Shown here: piece by piece, positions 55,809-64,000 of the stretch | How positions within the stretch are numbered: the stretch's first letter is position 1 | Layout: each line of letters starts with the position of its first letter | Assembly (NCBI GenBank): GCA_019119205.1 | Contig: DWXK01000074.1 | Coordinates: 1 to 64,000 of the forward strand | DNA: 64,000 nucleotides | Reading direction: 5' to 3' | Source: Candidatus Mediterraneibacter intestinavium | GTDB lineage: Bacteria; Bacillota; Clostridia; Lachnospirales; Lachnospiraceae | Made by a program: the position numbers and the translations under genes | The notes under the pieces: model-generated | Database searches by the model: none | The model's input: the letters and a program-made list of their open reading frames with translations, nothing else | What the model was told of the DNA's origin: nothing

Positions 55809-56984
55809 ATGGCTCAGAAAATGTATTCAAAGGATATCATACTGGTCCTTGTGGCAACGTTCTTTTATATGTCAAGCCCGATGCTGGTGACGCCGCTGAT
55901 CACGGGATTTACGGAGAGCATCGGCGGGACTGCGGCAGTGATGGGATTTGTCGGAGGGCTGATGAACCTGGTCTCCCTTTTCTGCCGTCCGCTGGCGGGC
56001 AATCTGGCGGATAAGCTCAGCAAATATAAAGTCTCCTTTCTCGGCGCGGTATTTATGACGGCCGCATGCGTGGGCTATATCTTTGCGCCGAATGAGGCGG
56101 TCGTGGTGATCGCGCGGATCGTAAATGGTTTTGGATTCGCGTGCTGTTCCGTGTGCATGTCTACCTGGATGTCCAATATGCTGCCGAAGGAGAAGGTGGG
56201 ATCCGGAATGGGAGTGTATGGGACCATGAATGCGTTTGGGATGGCTCTGGCGCCGGCGATCGGGGTCAGTGTCTATGAGAACTTCGGTTACAGAGCAGCC
56301 TTTGTCATTGCACTGGTCTTTTCTGCCGCGATCATGGTCACGATTCAGTTTATCGGGGACAGGGGCGAGCCGGTAAAAACGGAAGGCGGGGAGAAGAAGC
56401 GCCTGGAACTGATCGATGCGCGGGTCATTCCCATCTCGTTCATCATCATGCTCTTTGCGATTCCCTACTGTGCGACCCAGTCCTTTCTCGTGACGTATGC
56501 CCAGGTGCGGGGGCTTGACGTGACAGTCAGCATGTTCTTCCCGTTCTATGCAGTGGTGCTGATCGTACTGCGGCTGGCGCTTAAGGATCTGTTTGACAAA
56601 GTTCCGTTTCACATATTTCTTGCGGTAAGCTGCTGCTGTGAGCTCATCGCGATCTTTCTCCTTGCTGTGATGCAGAGCAATGCAGTGATGTTTCTCGCCG
56701 CCGCGTTCCTTGCCGGGGGATATGGGATCATGAGCTCTGTCTGCCAGTCCACGGCGATCCTTCTGGCAGGAAAAGAAAAAAGAGGTCTTGCGAACAGCAC
56801 CTATTATATCGGACTGGACCTGGGGATGACGCTGGGGCCGATGATCGGAGGGGCGCTGTACGGGGGAATGGATATCCGCTGGTTCTATCCGGCGCTGATG
56901 GTGATGATGCCTCTTGCCGCTGTGGTGTATCTTGCGGCAGAACGCAGGATGAAGGATCACGGCGGGGTGAAAGATGAAGGATAA
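55809..56984 (+). CDS. Major facilitator superfamily transporter
   Basis: A 391-residue protein with about 12 transmembrane helices in two six-helix halves, separated by a charged loop (GDRGEPVKTEGGEKKRLELID). The loop 2-3 region (RPLAGNLADKLSKYKV) matches the MFS signature. It has no close companion gene; the downstream 2-hydroxyacid-dehydrogenase-like gene has its own promoter. A drug or metabolite exporter is plausible, but the substrate is unknown. Confidence 0.9.
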   Translation: MAQKMYSKDIILVLVATFFYMSSPMLVTPLITGFTESIGGTAAVMGFVGGLMNLVSLFCRPLAGNLADKLSKYKVSFLGAVFMTAACVGYIFAPNEAVVVIARIVNGFGFACCSVCMSTWMSNMLPKEKVGSGMGVYGTMNAFGMALAPAIGVSVYENFGYRAAFVIALVFSAAIMVTIQFIGDRGEPVKTEGGEKKRLELIDARVIPISFIIMLFAIPYCATQSFLVTYAQVRGLDVTVSMFFPFYAVVLIVLRLALKDLFDKVPFHIFLAVSCCCELIAIFLLAVMQSNAVMFLAAAFLAGGYGIMSSVCQSTAILLAGKEKRGLANSTYYIGLDLGMTLGPMIGGALYGGMDIRWFYPALMVMMPLAAVVYLAAERRMKDHGGVKDEG

Positions 56985-56986
56985 AA

Positions 56987-57015
56987 TTGAGCAGAAAGAG
57001 CATTGATGCTATACT
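56987..57015 (+). promoter_or_regulatory. Sigma-A promoter for the dehydrogenase-like gene
   Basis: TTGAGC at 56987-56992 and TATACT at 57010-57015 are 17 bases apart, with a TGn extended -10 (TGC directly before TATACT). Confidence 0.75.
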
Positions 57016-57078
57016 TATAGCAGTTGACTGAAAAGGTCATCCGGAAATATATACAAAAGGATTGGAGAGGACATCGAA

Positions 57079-57999
57079 ATGAAAAAAATCAGAAAACTGA
57101 CGGCGGTCCAGCCGGTATCACTTCTCCCGGAGAGCAGGGAAGAAGCAGGAAAATATTGCGATGAGACTGTGTTTTATGATACAGAACCGGAGACAGACGA
57201 AGAAGTGATCCGCCGGATCGTAGATTCGGACGCGATCTTTGTCAGTTATACCCGCCCTGTGGGCGCGAAGATCCTGTCGGCGTGCCCGAACCTGAAATAC
57301 ATCGGAATGTGCTGCAGTCTGTATTCCGAGGAAAGCTCGAATGTGGATATCGCATATGCAAAGGAACACGGGATCACAGTGACTGGTATCCGGGATTATG
57401 GAGACGAAGGGGTTGCGGAATATGTGTTATCTGAACTGATCCGCAGGCTTCATGGAACAGACGGGAATCCGCCTCTTCTCGGCGAGATCTCGGAAGTGTC
57501 CGGCGTCCGGGTGGGAATGCTCGGGATGGGCGCCAGCGCACAGGCGGTGGCGGGAGGACTGTCGGCATTCGGTGCGGATATCCGCTATTACAGCCGGACA
57601 AGGAAGGCAGAGATCGAAGCGGAGAAAGGATATACATATCAGGAACTGCATGACCTGCTGAGGGAATGCGACGTGGTCTGCAGCTGCCTGAGCAAGAATG
57701 TCACGCTCCTCTTTGAGAAAGAGTTTGAACTGTTAGGGGAAAACAAGATACTGTTCAATACCGCACTCAGCCCGTGTTTTGAGGAAAAAGCTGTGGAGAA
57801 GTGGCTTGCCCGTAAGAATACTTGGTACTACTGTGATACACTTATGGGCTTGGGAAGCGAGCGGCTCCTCGGGTATAAAAATGTGAACTGCCAGAAACGT
57901 TCGTCGGGGATGACTCGTCAGGCGGTGAAAAGACTGAACGAGAAAGTCCTTGCTAATCTGAGAAAATACTGTGGCGCAGGGAACGCTGCCGGAAGATGA
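57079..57999 (+). CDS. D-2-hydroxyacid dehydrogenase-like NAD-binding protein, catalytic residues altered
   Basis: A 306-residue protein with the D-isomer 2-hydroxyacid dehydrogenase fold. The substrate half has DAIFVSYTRPVGAKIL and LKYIGMCCSLYSEESSNVDI. The NAD-binding half has VRVGMLGMGASAQAVAGGLSA (compare GxGxxG) and DVVCSCLSKN where the family has HxPxT. The usual catalytic Arg (RG motif) is replaced (FNTALSPCFEE), and the His near the end is missing (NCQKRSSGMT). It may be a non-canonical reductase or a regulatory protein. It has its own promoter and lies 35 bases before recQ. Confidence 0.78.
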   Translation: MKKIRKLTAVQPVSLLPESREEAGKYCDETVFYDTEPETDEEVIRRIVDSDAIFVSYTRPVGAKILSACPNLKYIGMCCSLYSEESSNVDIAYAKEHGITVTGIRDYGDEGVAEYVLSELIRRLHGTDGNPPLLGEISEVSGVRVGMLGMGASAQAVAGGLSAFGADIRYYSRTRKAEIEAEKGYTYQELHDLLRECDVVCSCLSKNVTLLFEKEFELLGENKILFNTALSPCFEEKAVEKWLARKNTWYYCDTLMGLGSERLLGYKNVNCQKRSSGMTRQAVKRLNEKVLANLRKYCGAGNAAGR

Positions 58000-58034
58000 G
58001 ATCACTTTTGATGAAAGCACCTGGGAGAAAAGCT

Positions 58035-60413
58035 ATGAATAAGATACAGACCTTGAAAACCTATTTTGGCTACAACAGCTTCCGCCCCGGACAGGAGGAA
58101 ATCATCGACCAGATCCTTTCCGTCAGGGATGTCCTTGCCGTCATGCCTACCGGAGCGGGAAAATCTCTGTGCTATCAGCTCCCGGCGCTTCTGATGCCGG
58201 GGATCACGGTGGTAGTCTCCCCGTTGATCTCGCTGATGATGGATCAGGTCAAGGCGCTCAACGAAGCAGGAGTACACGCTGCATACATCAACAGCTCCCT
58301 GACCGAGACGCAGATCACAAAAGCGCTGGAGCTGGCGGCATCAGGACGGTATAAGATCATCTATGTGGCGCCGGAACGTCTGGAGACACCCCGGTTTCTT
58401 GATTTTGCATGTCATACGGAACTTTCCATGGTCACTGTGGATGAAGCGCACTGCATTTCTCAGTGGGGACAGGATTTTCGTCCCAGCTATGTGAGGATCC
58501 TGTCTTTTATCCGGCAGCTCCCGGTGCGGCCGGTGATCTCTGCGTTCACGGCGACAGCGACAGAGCGGGTACGTGAGGACATCCTCGCTTCCCTGGAACT
58601 TGTGCATCCGTTCGAGACGGTCACTGGGTTCGACCGCCCGAATCTATATTTTGAAGTACAGAAGGCAAGGGACAAGAAGGAACGGATACATAACTATGTG
58701 GAGAAACACCGTGAGGAGAGCGGCATCGTCTACTGCGCCACAAGAAAAGGCGTGGATGAGCTTTACCTGTATCTGGAGAACGCAGGTTTTCAGGCAGGAA
58801 GATATCATGCGGGAATGAGCGCGGATTCGAGAAAGAAGAGCCAGGAAGATTTTATCTACGACCGCATCAAAGTGATGATCGCCACCAATGCGTTCGGAAT
58901 GGGGATCGACAAATCCAATGTGCGCTATGTGCTCCACTATAATATGCCCCAGAGCATGGAAAACTATTATCAGGAAGCGGGAAGGGCAGGGCGCGACGGG
59001 GAGCCTGCGGAGTGCATCCTCTACTATTCTCCCCAGGATACTGTGATCAACCGGATGCTCCTGGAGAGCAAGGAGAACTACAGGGAGTATACAGAGGAAG
59101 AACTTCAGGTGATCCGGACGCAGGACATGGAACGTCTGCGAAAGATGGAAGCCTACTGCACGACCACGAACTGTCTGAGAAATTCCATACTCACATATTT
59201 TGGGGAAAGAGCAGAGGAGAACTGCGGGAACTGTTCCAACTGTCTGGAGGAATTTGAGGAGATGGACGCCTCGGAAGCTGCGGCAGATGTCGTGCGCTGC
59301 GTGAGGTCCTGCGGACAGCGGTACGGAATGAACATGATCGCGGGAACGCTGCTTGGGGAGAACACGGCGAAGATCCGGAACAGCCGGATGGATCAGAATC
59401 CCGCTTACGGCAGTCAGAGCAAGCTGGGGCAGAGCCTGATCAAAGAAGTGATCCGGAACATGCTGGAACAGGGCTATCTCAGGCAGACTCAGGATAAATA
59501 CTCGCTGATCAAACTGACGGAGAGATCTGACTCTCTTTTGGAGGGAGAGGTCCCGTTCCTAGTCCGCTATAAAAAAGAAGAGATAACCGGCAGATCTGCG
59601 AATGCGTCCGCAAAAGGGCAGAGCAGAAAGCGAAGAACGGCGCAGGCTGTGGAACTGACAGAGAAGGGCAGAAAACTGTTTGAAGAACTGAGAAGACTTC
59701 GGACCGTGCTGGCAAAAGAGCGGTCCATACCGCCCTATATGGTGGCGTCAGACCGGACTCTGCACGACATGTGTGTACGGCTCCCGCTCACAAAGGAAGA
59801 GATGTTGGATGTAAACGGGATGGGGGCAAAGAAACTGGAACAGTACGGAGGAAAATTCCTTGAGAAGATCCTGGAAGTGACCGGGGGAGACCGCAGGTCC
59901 TGGAGAGCAGAAGCTTTGAGCCCGGATTCCGGAACGGCATCTGAGCCCACACTTTTCGGCCCATTTACAGATGAAAAAGAACGTCTGCGCTTTCTCGAAG
60001 AAAATGCAGACGGAGGGGAAGAAAGACCCCTGACGGAAAAGAAAGGGAAAAGCAGAAAAGCAAACTTTCATCTCACGGAAGAGATCCTTGCCGGGATCCG
60101 ATATGTCCCGGAAACGACGATCAGCGATCTTGTATCACAGATCAATGAACTAAGAGACGAGAAGTCAATGAAGAGGCTCACCATCAAAAGTCTGACAGAA
60201 AAGCTTCTGAAAGAGGGCTGCTTTGAGCAGAGATTCCAGAACGGGTATACCAGAAAGATCCTGACCGAGAAGGGGAAAGAGTGCGGGATCCGTTCAGAAG
60301 AGCGGATCAGCTCAAATGGAAATCCATACGAAGTGTTCCTGTATACGGAGAAAGGTCAGAGATATTTGACGGAGATCCTGAAAGGGGAGTACGAAAGGGA
60401 GTACGAAAGCTGA
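58035..60413 (+). CDS. recQ: ATP-dependent DNA helicase RecQ, long form
   Basis: A 792-residue 3'-5' helicase. Motif I MPTGAGKSLCYQLP is near residue 40; DEAHCISQWGQDFRPSY (motif II) and YYQEAGRAGRDGEP (motif VI) follow. The zinc-binding cysteines are in CTTTNCLRNSILTYFGE and CGNCSNC (about 374-400). After the winged-helix RQC and HRDC domains (about 560-620) come about 170 extra residues, mostly charged, ending in a winged-helix-like segment (TISDLVSQINELRDEKSM onward). ATG 58035 follows GGGAG; upstream codons in the same frame lack a ribosome binding site. Confidence 0.95.
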   Translation: MNKIQTLKTYFGYNSFRPGQEEIIDQILSVRDVLAVMPTGAGKSLCYQLPALLMPGITVVVSPLISLMMDQVKALNEAGVHAAYINSSLTETQITKALELAASGRYKIIYVAPERLETPRFLDFACHTELSMVTVDEAHCISQWGQDFRPSYVRILSFIRQLPVRPVISAFTATATERVREDILASLELVHPFETVTGFDRPNLYFEVQKARDKKERIHNYVEKHREESGIVYCATRKGVDELYLYLENAGFQAGRYHAGMSADSRKKSQEDFIYDRIKVMIATNAFGMGIDKSNVRYVLHYNMPQSMENYYQEAGRAGRDGEPAECILYYSPQDTVINRMLLESKENYREYTEEELQVIRTQDMERLRKMEAYCTTTNCLRNSILTYFGERAEENCGNCSNCLEEFEEMDASEAAADVVRCVRSCGQRYGMNMIAGTLLGENTAKIRNSRMDQNPAYGSQSKLGQSLIKEVIRNMLEQGYLRQTQDKYSLIKLTERSDSLLEGEVPFLVRYKKEEITGRSANASAKGQSRKRRTAQAVELTEKGRKLFEELRRLRTVLAKERSIPPYMVASDRTLHDMCVRLPLTKEEMLDVNGMGAKKLEQYGGKFLEKILEVTGGDRRSWRAEALSPDSGTASEPTLFGPFTDEKERLRFLEENADGGEERPLTEKKGKSRKANFHLTEEILAGIRYVPETTISDLVSQINELRDEKSMKRLTIKSLTEKLLKEGCFEQRFQNGYTRKILTEKGKECGIRSEERISSNGNPYEVFLYTEKGQRYLTEILKGEYEREYES

Positions 60414-60463
60414 GTTATGGATGGAAAGATCAGCAAAATAAGTATGAAAGAAGTGATCGATAC

Positions 60464-61207
60464 ATGAATCTGAGAAAACTGAACCGGGATGAGATCAAAT
60501 ACATTGCCATGATGACCATGCTGCTGAACCATATCGCCAATATCTTTCTGGAGCCGGGAACCCTGATATTTACTCTTCTCGTAGACATCGGATACTTTAC
60601 CGCGCCTGTGATGTGCTGGTTCCTTGTGGAAGGCTATTACTATACCCGGTCGAAAAAGAGGTATGCAGCGAGACTGGCGGTTTTTGCCCTTGTCTCCGAG
60701 ATCCCGTTCTGTCTGGCTTTCTCGGAGGCGTATAACGGGATGGAGACCATTTCTTTCTGCGGGATGAATATGATGTTCACCCTTTTGCTCTGTTTCGGTG
60801 TCCTGCTGGTGAGAGAATACGTCCTGGAGGAAGGGCTGAAACTGGCTCTCTCTCTCTTTTTGTTCCTCGTATCAACCTTTTCAGACTGGGCAATCCTGGA
60901 GCCGGCATTTACCATGCTGTTCGCGGCGAGCAGAGGAGATGAGAGGAAGACAAAGAAAGCGTTCCTGATCGGGGCGGGCGTGTTCGCACTGATGAATTTC
61001 TATCCAGGGACCACTCCGGGAGGGTTTCTCTACAGCGTGATCTATGCTGTTCTTTCCTGCTGCGGCATCCTTGCCGCGGGATTCGCTGTCCTGCGTCTGT
61101 ATAACGGAAAAAGAGCAGAGCGGGGAAGAACGTTCTTTAAATGGTTTTTCTATCTGTTCTACCCGGTGCATCTGCTCATCCTGGGCATCATCCGGATCAT
61201 TTTCTGA
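60464..61207 (+). CDS. TraX-family membrane protein
   Basis: A 247-residue polytopic membrane protein with about eight helices. The N-terminal MNLRKLNRDEIKYIAMMTML, followed by FTAPVMCWFLVEGYYYTRSKKRYAARL, is characteristic of TraX, a family named from F-pilin acetylation and related to membrane acyltransferases. Chromosomal TraX homologues in Firmicutes have no proven role. No other conjugation genes are present, so a pilin role is not implied. Its 3' end overlaps the convergent phosphodiesterase remnant by 11 bases. Confidence 0.88.
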   Translation: MNLRKLNRDEIKYIAMMTMLLNHIANIFLEPGTLIFTLLVDIGYFTAPVMCWFLVEGYYYTRSKKRYAARLAVFALVSEIPFCLAFSEAYNGMETISFCGMNMMFTLLLCFGVLLVREYVLEEGLKLALSLFLFLVSTFSDWAILEPAFTMLFAASRGDERKTKKAFLIGAGVFALMNFYPGTTPGGFLYSVIYAVLSCCGILAAGFAVLRLYNGKRAERGRTFFKWFFYLFYPVHLLILGIIRIIF

Positions 61208-61722
61208 GAAGGCGATCTCTTACATCCAGAGCGATATCCGGATAATTGGTGATCACCGCCTCAAAGCCCGCTTTTATAAATCGTTCCATATCCTTCTGGT
61301 CATTCACGGTCCAGATGCGCACTTTCAGTCCGCTGTCTTTATATCTGTCCATGTGATCGGACATATCCATGTGGTAGACTGCCGGGTGCAGACCTTCTGT
61401 CCCGGTTTCTTTTGCATATCTTTCCACATCAAGGATCACATCGCTGATCAGATAAGCCGTCTCTGCTGCCGGGGACAGTTCCCGGATCTTCCGGATGCTG
61501 TAATGATTAAAAGAGGAGTAGATGACCCGCTCCTCCATTCCCTTTCCCTGTGCCGGTCCGGTCGATGGTCTCGTCGTGGATGACCACCACCTCGCCGTCT
61601 TTTGTGAGCTGGACATCCAGTTCAATGCCGTCGGCGCCCAGCCTCTGTGCCAGGTCAAAGGCGGCGAGTGTGTTTTCGGGGGCGTAAGCGCTGGCTCCTC
61701 TGTGGGCAAATATTTTCGTCAT
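61197..61722 (-). pseudogene. Glycerophosphodiester phosphodiesterase, internally deleted and frameshifted
   Basis: On the minus strand, ATG 61722 (with GGAGG six bases upstream) begins a typical [44 protein letters not shown] and DRTGTGKG. The family then continues for about 80 residues before [10 protein letters not shown]. Here that second part follows directly but in another frame ([21 protein letters not shown], then ITNYPDIAL, to the stop at 61197). The two halves sum to about 175 residues against a usual 240-250. The missing middle includes the beta-strand with the IElK motif, so it cannot be functional. Confidence 0.88.
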
Positions 61723-61807
61723 GTTAAGATCCTCCAATCTGTTGAACCCAGAGCAGGCAGCCTTCGCATATGAGAAAGCAGCGAAGCAGAGTCTGAGTTT
61801 TTACTTT

Positions 61808-61836
61808 ATCATACTGTATATCGGATGGAGATACAA
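61808..61836 (-). promoter_or_regulatory. Promoter of the phosphodiesterase remnant
   Basis: On the minus strand, TTGTAT (61836-61831) and TATGAT (61813-61808) are 17 bases apart, giving a leader of about 80 bases to ATG 61722. CTTCGC/GCGAAG in that leader can form a stem. Confidence 0.6.
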
Positions 61837-61941
61837 TCATCGGACAGCACAAAAGAGAAAGCTTGTTATAGTTTACGCCTGACCGTTGGCTGAATTGACT
61901 TCCGCGGGCATACATGTTACCCTTTTTGAAAGAAAATATGA

Positions 61942-61963
61942 TTATAGCCTTAAAAGGCTATAA
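61942..61963. promoter_or_regulatory. Palindrome at the sbcDC promoter region
   Basis: TTATAGCCTT (61942-61951) and AAGGCTATAA (61954-61963) form a perfect 10-bp inverted repeat with a 2-base spacer. It overlaps a TATAAT at 61959-61964 that may be the -10 for sbcD. It could be a repressor site or a small hairpin. It does not match the Firmicutes LexA box. Confidence 0.45.
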
Positions 61964-62020
61964 TTTGAGTTTATAGACAAGATCATGAATAAAAACCGAT
62001 CAGAAAAGGAGGATTCCCGA

Positions 62021-63175
62021 ATGAAGTTTTTTCACCTCTCAGACCTGCATATCGGTCTGAAACTCATCAACCGTGATCTCCGGGAAGATCAGGAATATAT
62101 TTTAAAGCAGATCACCGAACTCGCCGTCAGGGAACAGCCTGACGCAGTGGTGGTCGCGGGGGACATCTATGATAAAGCGGTCCCGTCTGCAGAGGCAGTG
62201 GAAGTGTTCGATCATTTTATCTCAGGGCTGACAAGCGCGCTGCCGGATACTTCCGTGATGCTGATCAGCGGGAATCATGACAGCGGCCCCAGGGTGAACT
62301 GCTTCCGCAGTGTGCTGTCCCGGCAGAATGTACACATGATCGGACTGCCTCCCCGGACAGAGGAGGAGTTCATAGAAAAAGCAGTCCTTACGGATGAATA
62401 TGGGAGGGTGAATTTTTACCTCCTTCCGTTCGTAAAACCGTCCATGGTGAAGCGCGTCGTGGGAACAGATGAAAATGGAAATAATCTGTCCTACAATGAA
62501 ACGCTCACCCGCCTGATCGGACGGGAACAGATCAATGAAGAAGAGAGAAATGTCCTTGTCAGCCATCAGTTCTACCTTCCCGCCGGAAAGAGTGCAGATG
62601 AGGTGGAGCGGATGGACTCGGAGATCCGTACCGTAGGAAATATCGATCAGGTATCTGCAGGGATCCTTGAGAGGTTTGACTACGCCGCTCTGGGACATAT
62701 CCATAAACCGATGAAAGTTGGAAGCGGATCCATCCGCTACTGCGGGACGCCGCTTGCGTGCTCGGTCAGTGAGGCTGAGCAGCAGAAAGGTATCGTTATG
62801 GTGGAAATGGGACCCAAAGGGGATGTAGAGATCTCAACCCTTCCCCTGGAACCCCTGCGCCAGGTCCGAGTGATCCGGGGCGAACTGGAAGAGGTGCTGG
62901 CGAAAGGATGCGGCGACTATGTGACTGTGATCCTGACAGACCGGGTGGACCTGGATATTTTCGACATGCAGGACCGGATACGAAATGCGTTTCCCAAGCT
63001 TCTGGAGATCCGGAGGGAGACGGTGAGAAAGGCGGATCATATCAAAGGGACGGTATCTCAGAAGGAGATGGATCCTTTTGAATTATGCTGTTCCTTCTTA
63101 AAAGACGCGGATGAAGAAGAGAAAAAGATCCTCCGCGACGTGATCAATACTGTGCAGGAGGTGGATCAGGGATGA
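62021..63175 (+). CDS. sbcD: Exonuclease SbcCD subunit D (Mre11-like nuclease)
   Basis: A 384-residue metallophosphoesterase with motifs FHLSDLHIGL, GDIYDKAVPS, ISGNHDSGPR and LGHIHKP. It forms with SbcC a nuclease that opens DNA hairpins and palindromes and trims blocked ends. ATG 62021 has AAAGGAGG upstream and is preferred over ATG 61985. It overlaps sbcC in an ATGA arrangement, and a perfect palindrome lies in the promoter region. Confidence 0.96.
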   Translation: MKFFHLSDLHIGLKLINRDLREDQEYILKQITELAVREQPDAVVVAGDIYDKAVPSAEAVEVFDHFISGLTSALPDTSVMLISGNHDSGPRVNCFRSVLSRQNVHMIGLPPRTEEEFIEKAVLTDEYGRVNFYLLPFVKPSMVKRVVGTDENGNNLSYNETLTRLIGREQINEEERNVLVSHQFYLPAGKSADEVERMDSEIRTVGNIDQVSAGILERFDYAALGHIHKPMKVGSGSIRYCGTPLACSVSEAEQQKGIVMVEMGPKGDVEISTLPLEPLRQVRVIRGELEEVLAKGCGDYVTVILTDRVDLDIFDMQDRIRNAFPKLLEIRRETVRKADHIKGTVSQKEMDPFELCCSFLKDADEEEKKILRDVINTVQEVDQG

Positions 63176-64000
63176 GACCGTTACGACTTACCATGCAGGC
63201 GTTCGGTTCCTACGGGAAGCGGACCGTCATTGACTTTGAAGAGACAAACCAGAATCTTTTCCTGATCACAGGTGACACCGGGGCGGGAAAGACGACCATA
63301 TTTGACGCCATCGTGTTCGCCCTTTACGGAGAGGCAAGCTCCGGAACAAATAAGAAAGACGGAAAAGAGCTGCAGAGCCAGTTCGTGGATCTAGACATAG
63401 AGCCTTTTGTGGAACTTACATTTGCAGAAGGGAGCGGAGAGAACCGGGAGGAATACACGGCCCGGCGTATCCCCCGCCATATCCGTCCGCTGAAACGGGG
63501 AATCGGAGAGAAGGAGGAGAGCGAGTCGGTGGCTCTGACCATGCCGGACGGGACGGAGTATCCCCAGAAAGAGACCGACCGGAAATTAGAAGAGATCGTG
63601 GGTCTGACAAAGAATCAGTTCATGCAGGTGGCGATGATCGCTCAGGGAGAGTTTATGGAGCTTCTCCGGGCAAAGTCAGATGAAAAGAAATTGATCTTCC
63701 GGAAATTGTTCCACACGGAACTTTACAGCAGGATCGTGGAGGAACTGGGGCGAAGGAGAAAAGAAAAGCAGCAGGAGATCGGGAAGATCCGGACTATCTG
63801 CCAGACAGAGGCCGCCCATGTGAAGATACCGGTAAATGATGAACATTTGAGGATGACATGGGATCAGGAGACGATGGAAGAAACCAGGCCGGCTGACGAG
63901 CCGTTTACCTGTCTGAGTGAAGAATTAAAGATGCTGAAAAAACGCATTATTGAGGCAGACAGGCTCTCCGTGGTGGATATGGAGCAGCTGTTGGAAAAAC
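63172..64000 (+). CDS. sbcC: Exonuclease SbcCD subunit C, N-terminal part
   Basis: The reading frame runs off the right edge; 276 complete codons are visible. The N terminus MRPLRLTMQAFGSYGKR, Walker A LITGDTGAGKTTIFDAI near residue 35 and the Q-loop region VAMIAQGEFMELLRAKSDEK are diagnostic of the Rad50-like SbcC. The coiled coil begins at about residue 190. The remaining coiled coil, zinc hook and C-terminal ATPase half lie outside the window. It overlaps the sbcD stop by 4 bases. Confidence 0.96.
   Translation, partial: MRPLRLTMQAFGSYGKRTVIDFEETNQNLFLITGDTGAGKTTIFDAIVFALYGEASSGTNKKDGKELQSQFVDLDIEPFVELTFAEGSGENREEYTARRIPRHIRPLKRGIGEKEESESVALTMPDGTEYPQKETDRKLEEIVGLTKNQFMQVAMIAQGEFMELLRAKSDEKKLIFRKLFHTELYSRIVEELGRRRKEKQQEIGKIRTICQTEAAHVKIPVNDEHLRMTWDQETMEETRPADEPFTCLSEELKMLKKRIIEADRLSVVDMEQLLEK

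Noticed and set aside
61507..61737. The two halves of the phosphodiesterase as two separate small genes.
   Set aside because: Their combined motifs align to a single family protein with a missing middle, so one broken gene is the simpler reading.

Overview
The window is a stretch of core chromosome from a spore-forming, anaerobic Clostridia member. The most likely family is Lachnospiraceae. This is inferred from the roughly 50% GC, the gene order, the presence of spo0A/spoIIIA/spoIVB, an [FeFe] hydrogenase, and B12-dependent methionine synthesis. Almost all genes lie on the + strand in tight operons with good ribosome binding sites. I see no prophage, transposase, CRISPR array, tRNA or rRNA.

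Layout. 1-7463: end of nusA, then ylxR, ylxQ, infB, rbfA, nrnA, truB, ribF and separately promoted rpsO (translation and RNA maturation). 7476-9325: a divergent pair, a TauE/SafE permease and a LysR regulator, with a dyad operator between them. 9387-13112: pnp with a hairpin leader, and rarA. 13131-18041: the complete eight-gene spoIIIA operon behind a sigma-E-like promoter. 18294-20965: cysK and prfC. 21015-31385: an asp23/gls24 gene, a palindrome-rich insert, then nusB-xseA-xseB-ispA-dxs-tlyA-nadK-argR-recN and spoIVB. 31393-33880: spo0A with two 0A boxes upstream, and glgA. 33895-37903: metF, a stand-alone B12 reactivation domain and a short metH. 37971-44909: a lipoprotein, an [FeFe]-hydrogenase-like protein, alaS, rpsU and gdhA. 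44910-52449: a yybP-ykoY (Mn2+) riboswitch controlling a calcium-type P-type ATPase, then ftsH and a second P-type ATPase. 52469-61207: an rRNA methyltransferase, an ABC exporter pair, an MFS transporter, a degenerate 2-hydroxyacid dehydrogenase, recQ and a TraX-like protein. 61197-64000: a decayed glycerophosphodiester phosphodiesterase on the minus strand, then sbcD and the start of sbcC.

How the genes work together. Several groups are functional modules. These are ribosome assembly and initiation (nusA to rpsO), the mother-cell half of the SpoIIIA-SpoIIQ channel, sporulation control (spoIVB next to spo0A), methyl transfer from methylene-THF to methionine (metF, reactivation protein, metH), and divalent-metal export under a metal-sensing RNA.

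I do not see an obvious new multi-gene system. The least explained pieces are non-coding: the nested palindromes between the gls24-family gene and nusB, the folded segments on both sides of gdhA, and the long pnp leader hairpin. Also notable are an in-frame remnant of a second cysK 3' end and the internally deleted phosphodiesterase. Promoter, operator and RNA-structure calls come from reading the sequence by eye and are inferences unless stated otherwise.
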